NCBI RefSeq assembly: GCF_016786305.1
Contig: NZ_JADWYV010000287.1
Direction: 5' to 3' (one strand)
Source: Pseudofrankia nepalensis
GTDB lineage: Bacteria; Actinomycetota; Actinomycetes; Frankiales; Frankiaceae
Length of the DNA: 11,842 nucleotides
Under the pieces are notes generated by a model that saw nothing but the letters and a program-made list of their open reading frames with translations, was not told the DNA's origin and made no database searches. Of this stretch, positions 1-6,715 are shown piece after piece. The translations under genes were made by a program, and so were the position numbers. The stretch's first letter is position 1. Every line of letters starts with the position of its first letter.

Positions 1-2593
1 CGCCGGGGCCGGTGGTGGCGCGGTTCGCGCCGTCCCGGTCGGCGCGGCCGGACGCGGGTTGGGCCCGGGCGGCGCGTAGTACCTGTTGGCGTTCGGCGTA
101 CCAGTCAGCGACGGCGCGCTCGAGCAGGGTGTTGGCGTCGTCGGCGAGGTGGACGCGCCCGGCCGCGGCGAGCGTGTCGAGAGCGGCGCGGGTGGCCGGC
201 GCGGTGTCGGCGCGCAGCGCGGCCAGCGCGGCGCGAACCGGGGCCATCGCCGCGCCGGTCTGACGGTGCACCGTCGTCAGCGCGGGGAGGTCGTCGGCGC
301 GGGCGGCCAGGTGGGAGAACCAGCCGCCAGCGGCCACGGAGCCGAGCTGGGCAGGGTCACCGAGCGCGATCATGATGGTGTTGGTGCGGGTGGCGTAGCG
401 CAGCAGCCGTTCGGCGTCGCGGGTGGACACCTGGGTGGCCTCGTCGACGATCAGCACCGCGCCGGGCGGCCACACCTCGGCCGCGGCCTCGACGTTGTCC
501 AGGAGCGTGAGCCAGCTCGCGACGACCCGCGCCGGGATACCGATCCGGTCGGCAAGCTCCTCGGCCTGACGGCCACCGTGCGCGGTCGCCAGGACGGGGT
601 GGCCGGCGGTGGCCAGGATCTGGGCCAGGACGCGCATCGCTTCGGTTTTGCCGGTGCCGGCCGGGCCGACCGCCAGACGGACCAGGTCGCCGCCGCGCAG
701 CAGCCGGCGCACCAGCTCGGCCTGCTCCACTGACAACGCCGGCCCCGAAGCGCCGGGCCGCGGACGGGTGGCGGCCGTCAGCTGGGTCTCGACAACATCC
801 GCGTCGACCAGAAGGCGGGGCGGGCCGCCGGCGGCGACCTGGCCCTGGCGGTACAGGGCGAGCAGGGTGTCCTCGGCAGTGAGCAGGTTCTCGGTGCTGT
901 AGAGCGGTTCGGGTTCGTGGCGGCGCCGGGCACGGGCGGTGTCGTGCAGGACGACGACGCGGCGGTCGCCGAGGAACCGGTCGGCCAGGGTCTCGATGGT
1001 CTCGGCGTCGAGCCGGTCGACGGCCCAGCCGGCGACGTGGCGGACCACATCGCGGCGGGTGAACGTGGTGGCGTTCGCGGTCAGCCCGGACGCGCCAGCC
1101 AGATGGGTGAACAGCGCTTCGATGTCGTCGCCGGCCACGCTCGCCCGCAACACCGGACGCTCGGCCAGTGTCGGAGCGAGCCCGCGGACCTGCGTCGGGG
1201 TCCAGCCGGCGGCGGTCAACCGGCCGAGCTGGACTTGGGTGACCTGCTCGTCGGCGAGGATCTTCTTCGGGGCGCGGGAGCGGAGCTGGGCGGCCGCTGC
1301 GGTCGCCCCGGACGGCTCCAGACCGGCGGCGACGAGTTGGGCGAACTCGGCGCTCACCTCACCATGGCGTGTGGAGAACACGGCGAGCAGGTCGGTGGGG
1401 AAGCCGGCGATCTCGGCGACCCCGTTACGCGCCGGCTCCCAGACCACGCCCCGGCGCGCCGACAGCTCGTGGCGCAGCACCGCCGCGCCGACGTAACCGG
1501 CGGTCTTGACGTCGCGCAACAGCACCTCCCCGTCGACCGTCCGCCACTCCCAACCACCCAGCTCCGCGTCCTCGGAGTCGGCGGGGACGGCGACCACGTT
1601 GGCGACGACGTTGTGGACATGCAGGTGGGCCTCGTCGCTGCGCGACACGTCATGCAGATACGACGCCACCGCCAGACCCAGCGCGCGCCGGCTGGTCTCG
1701 CGAACCGTGCCGAACGCGGCGTGGCGTTCCAGGTAGCCGATCGTCGCATCCACCGCGACGTCCAACGCCGCTACGACGTCGGCCCGCAGCGCCTCGTCGC
1801 CGAACGCCCACAGCAGGCTCACCGACTTCGGCGCCGCGCACACCACGTCATAGCCCAGCACCATCGCCGGCGGCGTCCGCCGCACAAGCCACCGCTCCAA
1901 CTCGGACCGGCGCACCCGCCACCGCCCATCCGGCCCGCGCACCCCGACCAGCAGGTCGGCCCGCTGCTGACCGCCCGGTGACGCCGCCGACGGGCCGGAC
2001 TCGCTGTCGTTCGTCGAGGTGACGGAGTCGGCCTGCGCGCCGGCCGTGCTCTTGTCGAAGATGCTCGTGGCCGGTGGGTGGCTGGCCTGGTCTGTGGCGA
2101 GGAGTTTGGCGGTGCGACCGACAAGCCGACGCAGATAGTCCGCGCCAACCCCAGCCACCACCGCAGCCTGCGCCAACGTCAACCACTCCCCACCAGCGGC
2201 GAGAACGTCCCCCGCCGCCGTAGCGCCACCTCGACCGGCAGCGGGAATGCCCGATCCCGCCGGGCTGGCCTCATCGCCGACGGCGGCCTCGTCGGGCCGC
2301 GCGGCCCGGCCGGCCGAGCCGGTCGCGGCCAGCAACGGCCGGCCCGTCACCGCATGCCGCCCCCGCAACAACTGGCCCAGCGCTTCACCGGAGACCGCCC
2401 CGTGCAGCCCGACCAGCGCCGCACCCCGCCCACGCGCCCGGCCTGCGGCCTTCTCTCGGGCGTAGTACCGCGTCAACCCGGCCGCCGCCCCCGGCTGCCC
2501 GGACTCCACATAGGCAACCACCGCGCGCACCGCCCGGGTGACCTCCCCTGGCCCGCGCGGCCGTACCCGCAACACCCGCACCGTCGCGATCAT
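1..2593 (-). CDS. MobF/TrwC-family conjugative relaxase-helicase (3' end outside window)
   Basis: This protein would nick and covalently hold one strand at an origin of transfer and then unwind it for conjugation. Only the first ~864 residues are in the window; the reading frame is open to base 2. The relaxase core shows GYDVVCAAPKSVSLLW at 247-262. The metal-binding histidines are H314, H325 and H327 (SYLH, then HLHVHNVVANV), with the same 11+2 spacing as H146/H157/H159 of F-plasmid TraI. The helicase half has Walker A GPAGTGKT (643-650), Walker B VDEA (716-719) and GDPAQLGSV (about 744-752), all RecD/TraI-like. Residues 137-160 (WLTLAQAAVVAGVGADYLRR) look like a helix-turn-helix inserted between the N-terminal strand-transfer segment and the APKSVSLLW motif, flanked by low-complexity linkers. 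Candidate catalytic tyrosines are Y28 and Y43/Y44; the usual early YxYL motif is not seen. The start is the ATG at 2593, where a 33-aa ORF ends in a TGATG overlap. The frame stays open up to a TAG at 2752-2750, so a longer N-terminus from a non-standard start cannot be excluded. Confidence 0.93.
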   Translation of the reverse strand, partial: MIATVRVLRVRPRGPGEVTRAVRAVVAYVESGQPGAAAGLTRYYAREKAAGRARGRGAALVGLHGAVSGEALGQLLRGRHAVTGRPLLAATGSAGRAARPDEAAVGDEASPAGSGIPAAGRGGATAAGDVLAAGGEWLTLAQAAVVAGVGADYLRRLVGRTAKLLATDQASHPPATSIFDKSTAGAQADSVTSTNDSESGPSAASPGGQQRADLLVGVRGPDGRWRVRRSELERWLVRRTPPAMVLGYDVVCAAPKSVSLLWAFGDEALRADVVAALDVAVDATIGYLERHAAFGTVRETSRRALGLAVASYLHDVSRSDEAHLHVHNVVANVVAVPADSEDAELGGWEWRTVDGEVLLRDVKTAGYVGAAVLRHELSARRGVVWEPARNGVAEIAGFPTDLLAVFSTRHGEVSAEFAQLVAAGLEPSGATAAAAQLRSRAPKKILADEQVTQVQLGRLTAAGWTPTQVRGLAPTLAERPVLRASVAGDDIEALFTHLAGASGLTANATTFTRRDVVRHVAGWAVDRLDAETIETLADRFLGDRRVVVLHDTARARRRHEPEPLYSTENLLTAEDTLLALYRQGQVAAGGPPRLLVDADVVETQLTAATRPRPGASGPALSVEQAELVRRLLRGGDLVRLAVGPAGTGKTEAMRVLAQILATAGHPVLATAHGGRQAEELADRIGIPARVVASWLTLLDNVEAAAEVWPPGAVLIVDEATQVSTRDAERLLRYATRTNTIMIALGDPAQLGSVAAGGWFSHLAARADDLPALTTVHRQTGAAMAPVRAALAALRADTAPATRAALDTLAAAGRVHLADDANTLLERAVADWYAERQQVLRAARAQPASGRADRDGANRATTGPG

Positions 2594-2694
2594 CAGCCAC
2601 CGTCCCGCTCGGCTGGTCCGTCCAGCCGAGCCCTCGGGACGGTGCCAGCCAGGGACATCGCGAAGGCCCTCGTACAGGGCATCGCAAAGGTCAT
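2593..2694 (-). CDS. tiny ORF overlapping the relaxase start (possible coupling ORF)
   Basis: A 33-residue ORF begins with ATG at 2694 (MTFAMPCTRAFAMSL...) and ends at the TGA 2595-2593, which overlaps the relaxase ATG in a TGATG junction. Such an overlap is the usual geometry for translational coupling. No strong ribosome-binding site is seen before the ATG and the sequence matches nothing I recognise. The relaxase frame itself is also open through this stretch, so coding in this frame is doubtful. Confidence 0.2.
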   Translation of the reverse strand: MTFAMPCTRAFAMSLAGTVPRARLDGPAERDGG

Positions 2695-2749
2695 CGTGGC
2701 AGGTCAGGGCACCCCACGGCGCTCGCTGACGACATCGGGACCCACGTCG

Positions 2750-2803
2750 CTACCCGCCCGTCGCGGTCGTCTCGAAGTCCAGCACCAGCTGCCTGGAGAA
2801 CAC
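2750..2803 (-). CDS. possible 17-residue leader peptide upstream of the relaxase
   Basis: A GTG at 2803 is preceded by a purine-rich, Shine-Dalgarno-like GGAGGAAAGG and opens a 17-residue ORF (VFSRQLVLDFETTATGG) that stops at TAG 2752-2750. It is in the same frame as the relaxase, 156 bases ahead of its ATG. It could be a regulatory leader peptide, the remnant of a longer N-terminus cut by the stop, or chance. The strong ribosome-binding site is the main support. I do not recognise the peptide. Confidence 0.3.
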   Translation of the reverse strand: MFSRQLVLDFETTATGG

Positions 2804-2932
2804 CGGTTCCTTTCCTCCGGCTGGGAAGCCCGGCCCAGCGGCGTGCCGTGTGCCTGGGCCTGAGCCTGGAGACGCGGGCCTACCCCAACCCGACCTCGAC
2901 TGCGAGGCCCAGGTCACGCATCCTGACGGACC

Positions 2933-2974
2933 GTGGAAACGGCTTTGACAGCGCTGCGACGATGATCGTGTGAT
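2933..2974 (+). promoter_or_regulatory. possible promoter of the PIN gene
   Basis: A perfect TTGACA lies at 2945-2950. With an 18-base spacer the -10 would be TGTGAT at 2969-2974, overlapping the GTG start, which would place transcription inside the gene. An alternative -10 is GACGAT at 2958-2963, which would start transcription almost exactly at the GTG (2970) and give a leaderless mRNA. That fits the absence of a Shine-Dalgarno sequence, but its -35 would be poor. The two readings conflict and neither is secure. Confidence 0.25.
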
Positions 2975-4031
2975 CCCCGTCCCGCGACCCGGTGTTCAGC
3001 CCGCCCGGCTCGTTGACGTCCTCGGCACGCTCGCCACCGATGTGGCGAACCTGCACAGTGGTAGTCCGGGCCGCACCAGCTACGAACGCCTCACCGCCTA
3101 CCTCGACTGGGCGGAAACAGCATCACGGCAACTGCGCGGCCTGGCGTCTGCGGACGACATCCAGCGGCTTGTGTTCGGCGGCCGGTACCGCGACCTGCTC
3201 ACGCTTGCCCTGTCAGAGACCATGACAGCCCAGCACGAGCGTGAGCGCTTCCGGCGTTCGACCGCCGAGGCCTATAACCGCCCGGGCGTGGTTTCCCAAC
3301 ACCCGGTTGCCAACGCTCTGCTGTCGAGCGAGCTCGATGAGCAGTCGCGGCTGTTCGAGGAAGCCCGGGACGCCCTGAGCGCGGAGGTGGACCACTGGGG
3401 GCGCGTCGGCGCCCTGGCGGTGCTCGACACGTCGTTCTACATCGAAGACGACAAGAAGCTCGAGGACGTCGACTTCGCTCGCCTGCTCGGCCTGCCTGGC
3501 AAGGACATCCATCTGATCGTGCCGATGGCAGTGGTCGACGAGCTGGACGGCCTGAAGCGACATGACAAGGCGCGGTGGCGAGCCGTGTACACGCTGGGCG
3601 TTCTGGAACGCGTCTGGCGAGACGTCCGAACCCCGCGACTCGGCCAACTCGGTGACGCACCACCAGCCCACGACAACCCAACCAGCGCCCCGGCTGCGGG
3701 AGCAGTCACCGTCGGCCTGTTCAGCGACCCGCGTGGCCATATCCGGCTACCGATCATGGATGACGAGATTGTGGACCGCGCCGCGACGGTACAGGCGCTG
3801 GCGGGTCTCCCGGTCACGGTCGTCACCTACGACACGGGCATGGCGGCAAGGGCGCGGCAGGTCGGGTTGAAGGTCCTCAAGCTGGCCGAGCCCTTCGGAG
3901 ACGAACCAGCCAAGGACAGCGGTCGACGGCGCGGTCAGCGAAGTGCGCCGGCTGCACGGGGCGCGGTCTCTCACTCGGCGGCCGTGGGGCAGGGGACCGG
4001 ACCACAGGGGGAGGCCACACCCCATTCATGA
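2970..4031 (+). CDS. PIN-domain protein, probable metal-dependent ribonuclease
   Basis: The protein has 353 residues. The PIN fold spans about 148-305 and shows the expected acidic residues: D153 in AVLDTSFYIEDD, D190/E191 in VPMAVVDELDGLKRH, D264/D265 and D269 in IMDDEIVDR, and D288 in VTVVTYDTGMAARAR, followed by the closing strand GLKVLKL. PIN domains with this acidic set bind Mg/Mn and usually cut RNA. Residues 1-147 are mostly helical and charged and match nothing I recognise; residues 311-353 are a low-complexity, probably disordered tail. At 353 aa it is much longer than a VapC toxin (about 130 aa), and no small antitoxin gene is adjacent. It more resembles the larger PIN proteins of actinobacteria. 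It is divergent from the relaxase and convergent with the GGDEF gene. The GTG start lacks a ribosome-binding site, so it may be leaderless or start further downstream. Confidence 0.85.
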   Translation: MIPVPRPGVQPARLVDVLGTLATDVANLHSGSPGRTSYERLTAYLDWAETASRQLRGLASADDIQRLVFGGRYRDLLTLALSETMTAQHERERFRRSTAEAYNRPGVVSQHPVANALLSSELDEQSRLFEEARDALSAEVDHWGRVGALAVLDTSFYIEDDKKLEDVDFARLLGLPGKDIHLIVPMAVVDELDGLKRHDKARWRAVYTLGVLERVWRDVRTPRLGQLGDAPPAHDNPTSAPAAGAVTVGLFSDPRGHIRLPIMDDEIVDRAATVQALAGLPVTVVTYDTGMAARARQVGLKVLKLAEPFGDEPAKDSGRRRGQRSAPAARGAVSHSAAVGQGTGPQGEATPHS

Positions 4032-4227
4032 TCGCTACGCCATAATCGATCACGCACAACTGAAGACCGGTATCTCGGTCACCAAACTCCTGCGCAGCGG
4101 CCCCGGACCGGGTAGCGCACCTCGCTTCCAGGCAGCGGACTGACCCAGGGACACATCGCTGTGCGAATGTGGGTCTCACACGGCCGGGGCCGGCGAGACT
4201 GTATTCCCTGGGTCGCCACCGTGATCT

Positions 4228-4249
4228 CCTTCTCGTGTACGCGAGAAGG
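4228..4249. terminator. hairpin between convergent genes, possible bidirectional terminator
   Basis: CCTTCTCG (4228-4235) pairs with CGAGAAGG (4242-4249) across a 6-base loop that can itself close by a G-C pair. It lies between the end of the PIN gene (4031) and the end of the GGDEF gene (4302), 53 bases past the latter on its own strand. No T-tract follows on either side, which is common for terminators in GC-rich actinobacteria. The rest of 4032-4301 holds no gene I can support. Confidence 0.4.
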
Positions 4250-4301
4250 CTGCTCGCCGGCCAGCCTACCGCCCATCCTGGTGCCTGATTGTTCCGACTG
4301 C

Positions 4302-5300
4302 TCACACATCTTGCGGTAGCAGCACCGCGTTCACGGCGGCGAGGATGTCGGCCAGGGTGTAGTCGTCGGGCGGGTAGGCCGGCAGCTCCACGTCGAAGCG
4401 TCCGAAGATCTCGGACTGGAGCTGCAGGTAGGCCAGCGAGTCCAGACCGATGTCAGAGAAGGTGACATGAAGGTCAGCTGGGCGGTCCTCCAGCAGAAGA
4501 CCTGCCTGCTCGACGAGGAAGTCGAGGAGATCGTCGGCGGTCAACCGCTGTATCCCTGCCACGGCTTTCTTCGGGGCGTCGATGCGCTGCTTCTCGGCGT
4601 ACATCGCGATGTCGGCGCGCGCCAGCAGTTCGTCGGCGCTGGCCGCCTGGTCAGGGTAGACGGCTACGCCGATACTCGCTGTCATTTGGATCGTTAGTGT
4701 GTCGATCTCCATGTGGTCGCGCAGCGCCGCGCGCACCTGGTCGACGACCAGTTGGGCGCTGGCACGGTCGGTCCGTTCCAGCAGTACGGCGAACTCGTCG
4801 CCGCCGAGCCGCGCGAGCGTGTCCCCGGGGCGCAGCGCGGTGGCGATGCGCCGGCTGACCTCGACGAGCACCTTGTCGCCGAAGTGGTGGCCGACCGTGT
4901 CGTTGACGGACTTGAACCGGTCAAGGTCGAGCACGAGCAGGGCGAGCGGTTGCCTGGTGTCGGCCGCGCGCGTGACGGCGACGCGCAGCCGCTCGGCCAG
5001 CCCTCGACGGTTCAGCTGACCGGTGAGGTCATCCGTCACCACCGCGGACTCGGCGAGCAGGTCCTCGGCACCGAGGATGCCCGCGTCGGCGGCGCGGCGC
5101 AGCAGCGGCGCGGCGGCTTGGTGACTGCCCGCCTCGTGTAGCTTGGCGCCTTCCTCGTAGAGGGCATCCTCGGCATCGAGAAGTGCGCTGAGGTCCTGGA
5201 TGCGGCGCCGTTCCCTCGGGTCCTGGTCGATCTCCCGGCAGAGGTCCGCGAAGCTCCGTCCGGGACGCCTTCCCTCTGTGAATCGAGATTCGTCGTTCAT
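4302..5300 (-). CDS. diguanylate cyclase (GGDEF) fused to a C-terminal acyl/peptidyl carrier protein domain
   Basis: The protein has 332 residues and no transmembrane segment or signal peptide, so it is probably cytosolic. Residues 1-85 are charged and helical, with a TPR-like stretch at about 46-84. The GGDEF domain spans about 88-240: DDLTGQLNRRG, LLVLDLDRFKSVNDTVGHHFGD (metal and GTP contacts), intact RLGGDEF at 164-170, and ASIGVAVYP. An RPGD at 157-160, five residues before GGDEF, matches the RxxD inhibitory site. It should therefore make c-di-GMP from two GTP and be product-inhibited. Residues about 253-330 form a carrier-protein-like helical domain with FSDIGLDSLAYLQLQSEI; S288 in the DSL motif is the expected 4'-phosphopantetheine site. 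The ATG overlaps the sigma-factor stop by ATGA, and a strong ribosome-binding site (GGGAGGAGG) lies 9 bases upstream, so the two genes are translationally coupled. The GGDEF-carrier fusion is unusual. Its substrate and loading enzyme are unknown, and no synthase or phosphopantetheinyl transferase is nearby. Confidence 0.92.
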   Translation of the reverse strand: MNDESRFTEGRRPGRSFADLCREIDQDPRERRRIQDLSALLDAEDALYEEGAKLHEAGSHQAAAPLLRRAADAGILGAEDLLAESAVVTDDLTGQLNRRGLAERLRVAVTRAADTRQPLALLVLDLDRFKSVNDTVGHHFGDKVLVEVSRRIATALRPGDTLARLGGDEFAVLLERTDRASAQLVVDQVRAALRDHMEIDTLTIQMTASIGVAVYPDQAASADELLARADIAMYAEKQRIDAPKKAVAGIQRLTADDLLDFLVEQAGLLLEDRPADLHVTFSDIGLDSLAYLQLQSEIFGRFDVELPAYPPDDYTLADILAAVNAVLLPQDV

Positions 5301-5989
5301 CTGCTAGCACCTCCTCCCGAGCGCCCCCCGGCCTCGTTGACGAGTTTCTCTACGTTCTTCTTCGCGTCGTGGTAGTTGGATTTGACCGTTCCGGGGGTTA
5401 TCTGGAGCACCCGGGCTGTCTCTTCTACGCTGAAATCCTCAACGGCCCGTAGCCAGAATACCTGCCGTTGTCTCAACGGCAGGTTCCCGACGATGTCGAC
5501 CGCGGCCCTTCTAATGTCGATATCCGCCAGGGTGTCCGCCGAATCAGGGAGCGCCTGAAGACGGTGCGCTGGGTCGTCAGTCGTGAGCCGCTCCCGCCGC
5601 AGCTTCAGGCTCCGCCGCATCAGACGGAACGAGGTCTTGTACCAGTAGGCCCTCGCGTTTTCCGGGCACTGGAGGGTATCCCAGTTCACCAGGAGGATCT
5701 TGATGCCGTCATGGACGAAGTCCTCGGCTTCGCCGGGGGGACACCCCTGCGAGACCAGGTACCAGTGCAGGCCCTCCCAGTGCTCGGTGTAGAGCGTCTC
5801 CAGGAGAGATCGGTCTGGCTCGTCCTTCTGGACGTCAGGCGAGGTCGCGTCGCGGCGGTCACCCGATGCCGCAGGCCCTTCCAACTGGCTCACCGAACTG
5901 CTCCGCCAGCGAGCGATGTCATCGTTGACGGCCCTACCTTTCTGGTCGCGGTTCCTGCAGGTGCCCTTGCGACGGCCCCAGTAGTTCAC
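5297..5989 (-). CDS. ECF-type RNA polymerase sigma factor
   Basis: The frame gives up to 230 residues from the GTG at 5989. Sigma region 2 spans about 61-130 (SLLETLYTEHWEGLHWYLV, EAEDFVHDGIKILL, ARAYWYKTSFRLMRRSL). Region 4 spans about 162-217 (NLPLRQRQVFWLRAVEDFS, then the helix-turn-helix VEETARVLQITPGTVKSNYH) and would bind the -35 element. There is no region 3 and no obvious C-terminal extension, as in classical ECF factors. The stop overlaps the start of the GGDEF-carrier gene by ATGA, so both are one operon. No anti-sigma factor (zinc-binding HxxxCxxC protein or membrane protein) is adjacent. The start is uncertain. The GTG at 5989 has AAGGAG at a long 11-base spacing, and an AGGAGG overlaps the codon itself. 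The GTG at 5893 (residue 33) has GGAG at 7 bases and would still leave region 2 whole; I consider it equally likely. Confidence 0.88.
   Translation of the reverse strand: MNYWGRRKGTCRNRDQKGRAVNDDIARWRSSSVSQLEGPAASGDRRDATSPDVQKDEPDRSLLETLYTEHWEGLHWYLVSQGCPPGEAEDFVHDGIKILLVNWDTLQCPENARAYWYKTSFRLMRRSLKLRRERLTTDDPAHRLQALPDSADTLADIDIRRAAVDIVGNLPLRQRQVFWLRAVEDFSVEETARVLQITPGTVKSNYHDAKKNVEKLVNEAGGRSGGGASR
5310..5318 (-). promoter_or_regulatory. strong ribosome-binding site of the GGDEF-carrier gene
   Basis: GGGAGGAGG on the minus strand, 9 bases before the ATG at 5300 and inside the last codons of the sigma-factor gene. It fixes the start and shows that the downstream gene can be translated efficiently within the bicistronic message. 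Confidence 0.7.
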
Positions 5990-6081
5990 CTCCTCTGCCG
6001 CTCCTTAGGGCTGCCAGCCAGCTGGGAGGTTGGGTCCGGCCGAAAAAATCTTGAAATAGCTTTGCGTGATCAACGCGCTGC

Positions 6082-6116
6082 CCTCGTGTCTGGACGCGGC
6101 ACGTCTGGACACGAGG
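6082..6116. promoter_or_regulatory. 35-bp dyad upstream of the sigma/GGDEF operon
   Basis: CCTCGTGTC (6082-6090) is the inverted repeat of GACACGAGG (6108-6116). The symmetry continues inward through a 2-base mismatch to GACG/CGTC around CGGCA. The same block contains GTCTGGAC twice in direct orientation (6088-6095 and 6103-6110), 15 bases apart. It lies about 93 bases ahead of the GTG at 5989 and just after the stop of a small ORF on the same strand (6137). It could be an operator for the sigma operon or a terminator hairpin. A T-rich run follows only about 45 bases later, which weakens the terminator reading. Confidence 0.4.
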
Positions 6117-6136
6117 CAGAGCTCTGTGGCTCTGAG

Positions 6137-6337
6137 CTAGAACAGCGGCCAGTGCATCTGCTGGCCGAGCCAGTGCCAGGCGGCCTCGGCCGGGTAGCTG
6201 GCGAGAACCGTCGCGGCGCTGCCGGCGACAAGTCTGCGCGCGGCTCGCGCGAACCGGCGGGCACGGCCCGGTGGCCGCGTACCGGCTGGCGGGGTGCCGT
6301 TCTCCTGTTCGGCGCCTGCAGGACGTGCTTGACTCAC
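6137..6337 (-). CDS. small hypothetical protein upstream of the sigma operon
   Basis: A 66-residue ORF starts at GTG 6337, with GGAAGGA about 9 bases upstream. The N-terminal third is polar and proline-rich. The C-terminal part is a basic helix (RRFARAARRLVAGSAATVL) followed by YPAEAAWHWLGQQMHWPLF, rich in Trp and aromatic residues, which suggests a membrane-associated or amphipathic tail. It lies on the same strand as the sigma factor and ends about 150 bases before it, with the 35-bp dyad between. I do not recognise a family. The open frame continues upstream to 6721, but that part looks non-coding. Existence of the gene is uncertain. Confidence 0.35.
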   Translation of the reverse strand: MSQARPAGAEQENGTPPAGTRPPGRARRFARAARRLVAGSAATVLASYPAEAAWHWLGQQMHWPLF

Positions 6338-6684
6338 CTGAGCCGGTCCTTCCGAGGTCGGTGGAATCCCGGATCCCGGTGCGGCACATCTCTTTGGCCG
6401 GGACGGCCGCACCGGGGCCGGGAAGGTAACACCGATAAGGGGTTCGACAGGCCCCAAAGGTTGGGTTCCCCTCCGAAAGTCCGGCCCAGTGGGCGGATCG
6501 CCGCTGCCGCACGGGGCTTCGCCAGCCGGCCGTGGAGCGCCCCATCCCTCGCTGCTGTCGTTCCCGCTGTCGTTCGATCGCCGGGCCAACGCGGCGAACC
6601 AGACCAACGGGCCTGAGCAACCCGCCTGCGGTCCCCGACATGTCTTTGCGGTGCCCGTTGCGGGCGTCGGGAGGTGCCGGGGCA
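6338..6684. other. stretch with no supported gene
   Basis: All six frames are partly open because of high GC, but none has a convincing ribosome-binding site, domain or consistent codon pattern. A short hairpin-forming G/C-rich stretch lies near 6437-6456. I see nothing else. Confidence 0.5.
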
Positions 6685-6715
6685 TCCACGATGACCTCGC
6701 CGAGGTCATCGTGGA
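6685..6715. repeat. 31-bp perfect palindrome (15-bp arms, 1-bp centre)
   Basis: TCCACGATGACCTCG (6685-6699) and CGAGGTCATCGTGGA (6701-6715) are exact inverted repeats around C6700. The ATG of the following small plus-strand ORF (6691) lies inside the left arm. Such a long perfect dyad suggests a dimeric-repressor operator or a structured mRNA element at the start of that ORF. No T-run follows, so it is not a classical terminator. Confidence 0.7.

Noticed and set aside
917..1981. Long plus-strand open frame (354 codons), and another at 86-733
   Set aside because: Both lie antisense to the relaxase, whose motifs on the minus strand are unmistakable; they have low-complexity, Gly/Arg-rich translations and arise from GC bias.
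3199..3826. Minus-strand open frames opposite the PIN gene
   Set aside because: Arg/Pro-rich translations without domains; the plus strand carries the PIN motifs.
3943..4143. Plus-strand 66-codon ORF containing YAIIDHAQLKTGISVTKLL
   Set aside because: It overlaps the PIN gene's end in another frame and has no ribosome-binding site. The piece after 4031 looks protein-like but is too short to assign; it could be a remnant.
6437..6456. GGGGTTCGACAGGCCCC, resembling a tRNA T-arm
   Set aside because: The loop length is wrong and no acceptor, D-arm or anticodon arm can be placed around it.
5468..6616. Plus-strand 382-codon open frame, and minus-strand 321-codon frame 5934-6899
   Set aside because: The first is mostly antisense to the sigma factor; the second reads as Ser/Arg-rich noise across regions with no consistent codon pattern.
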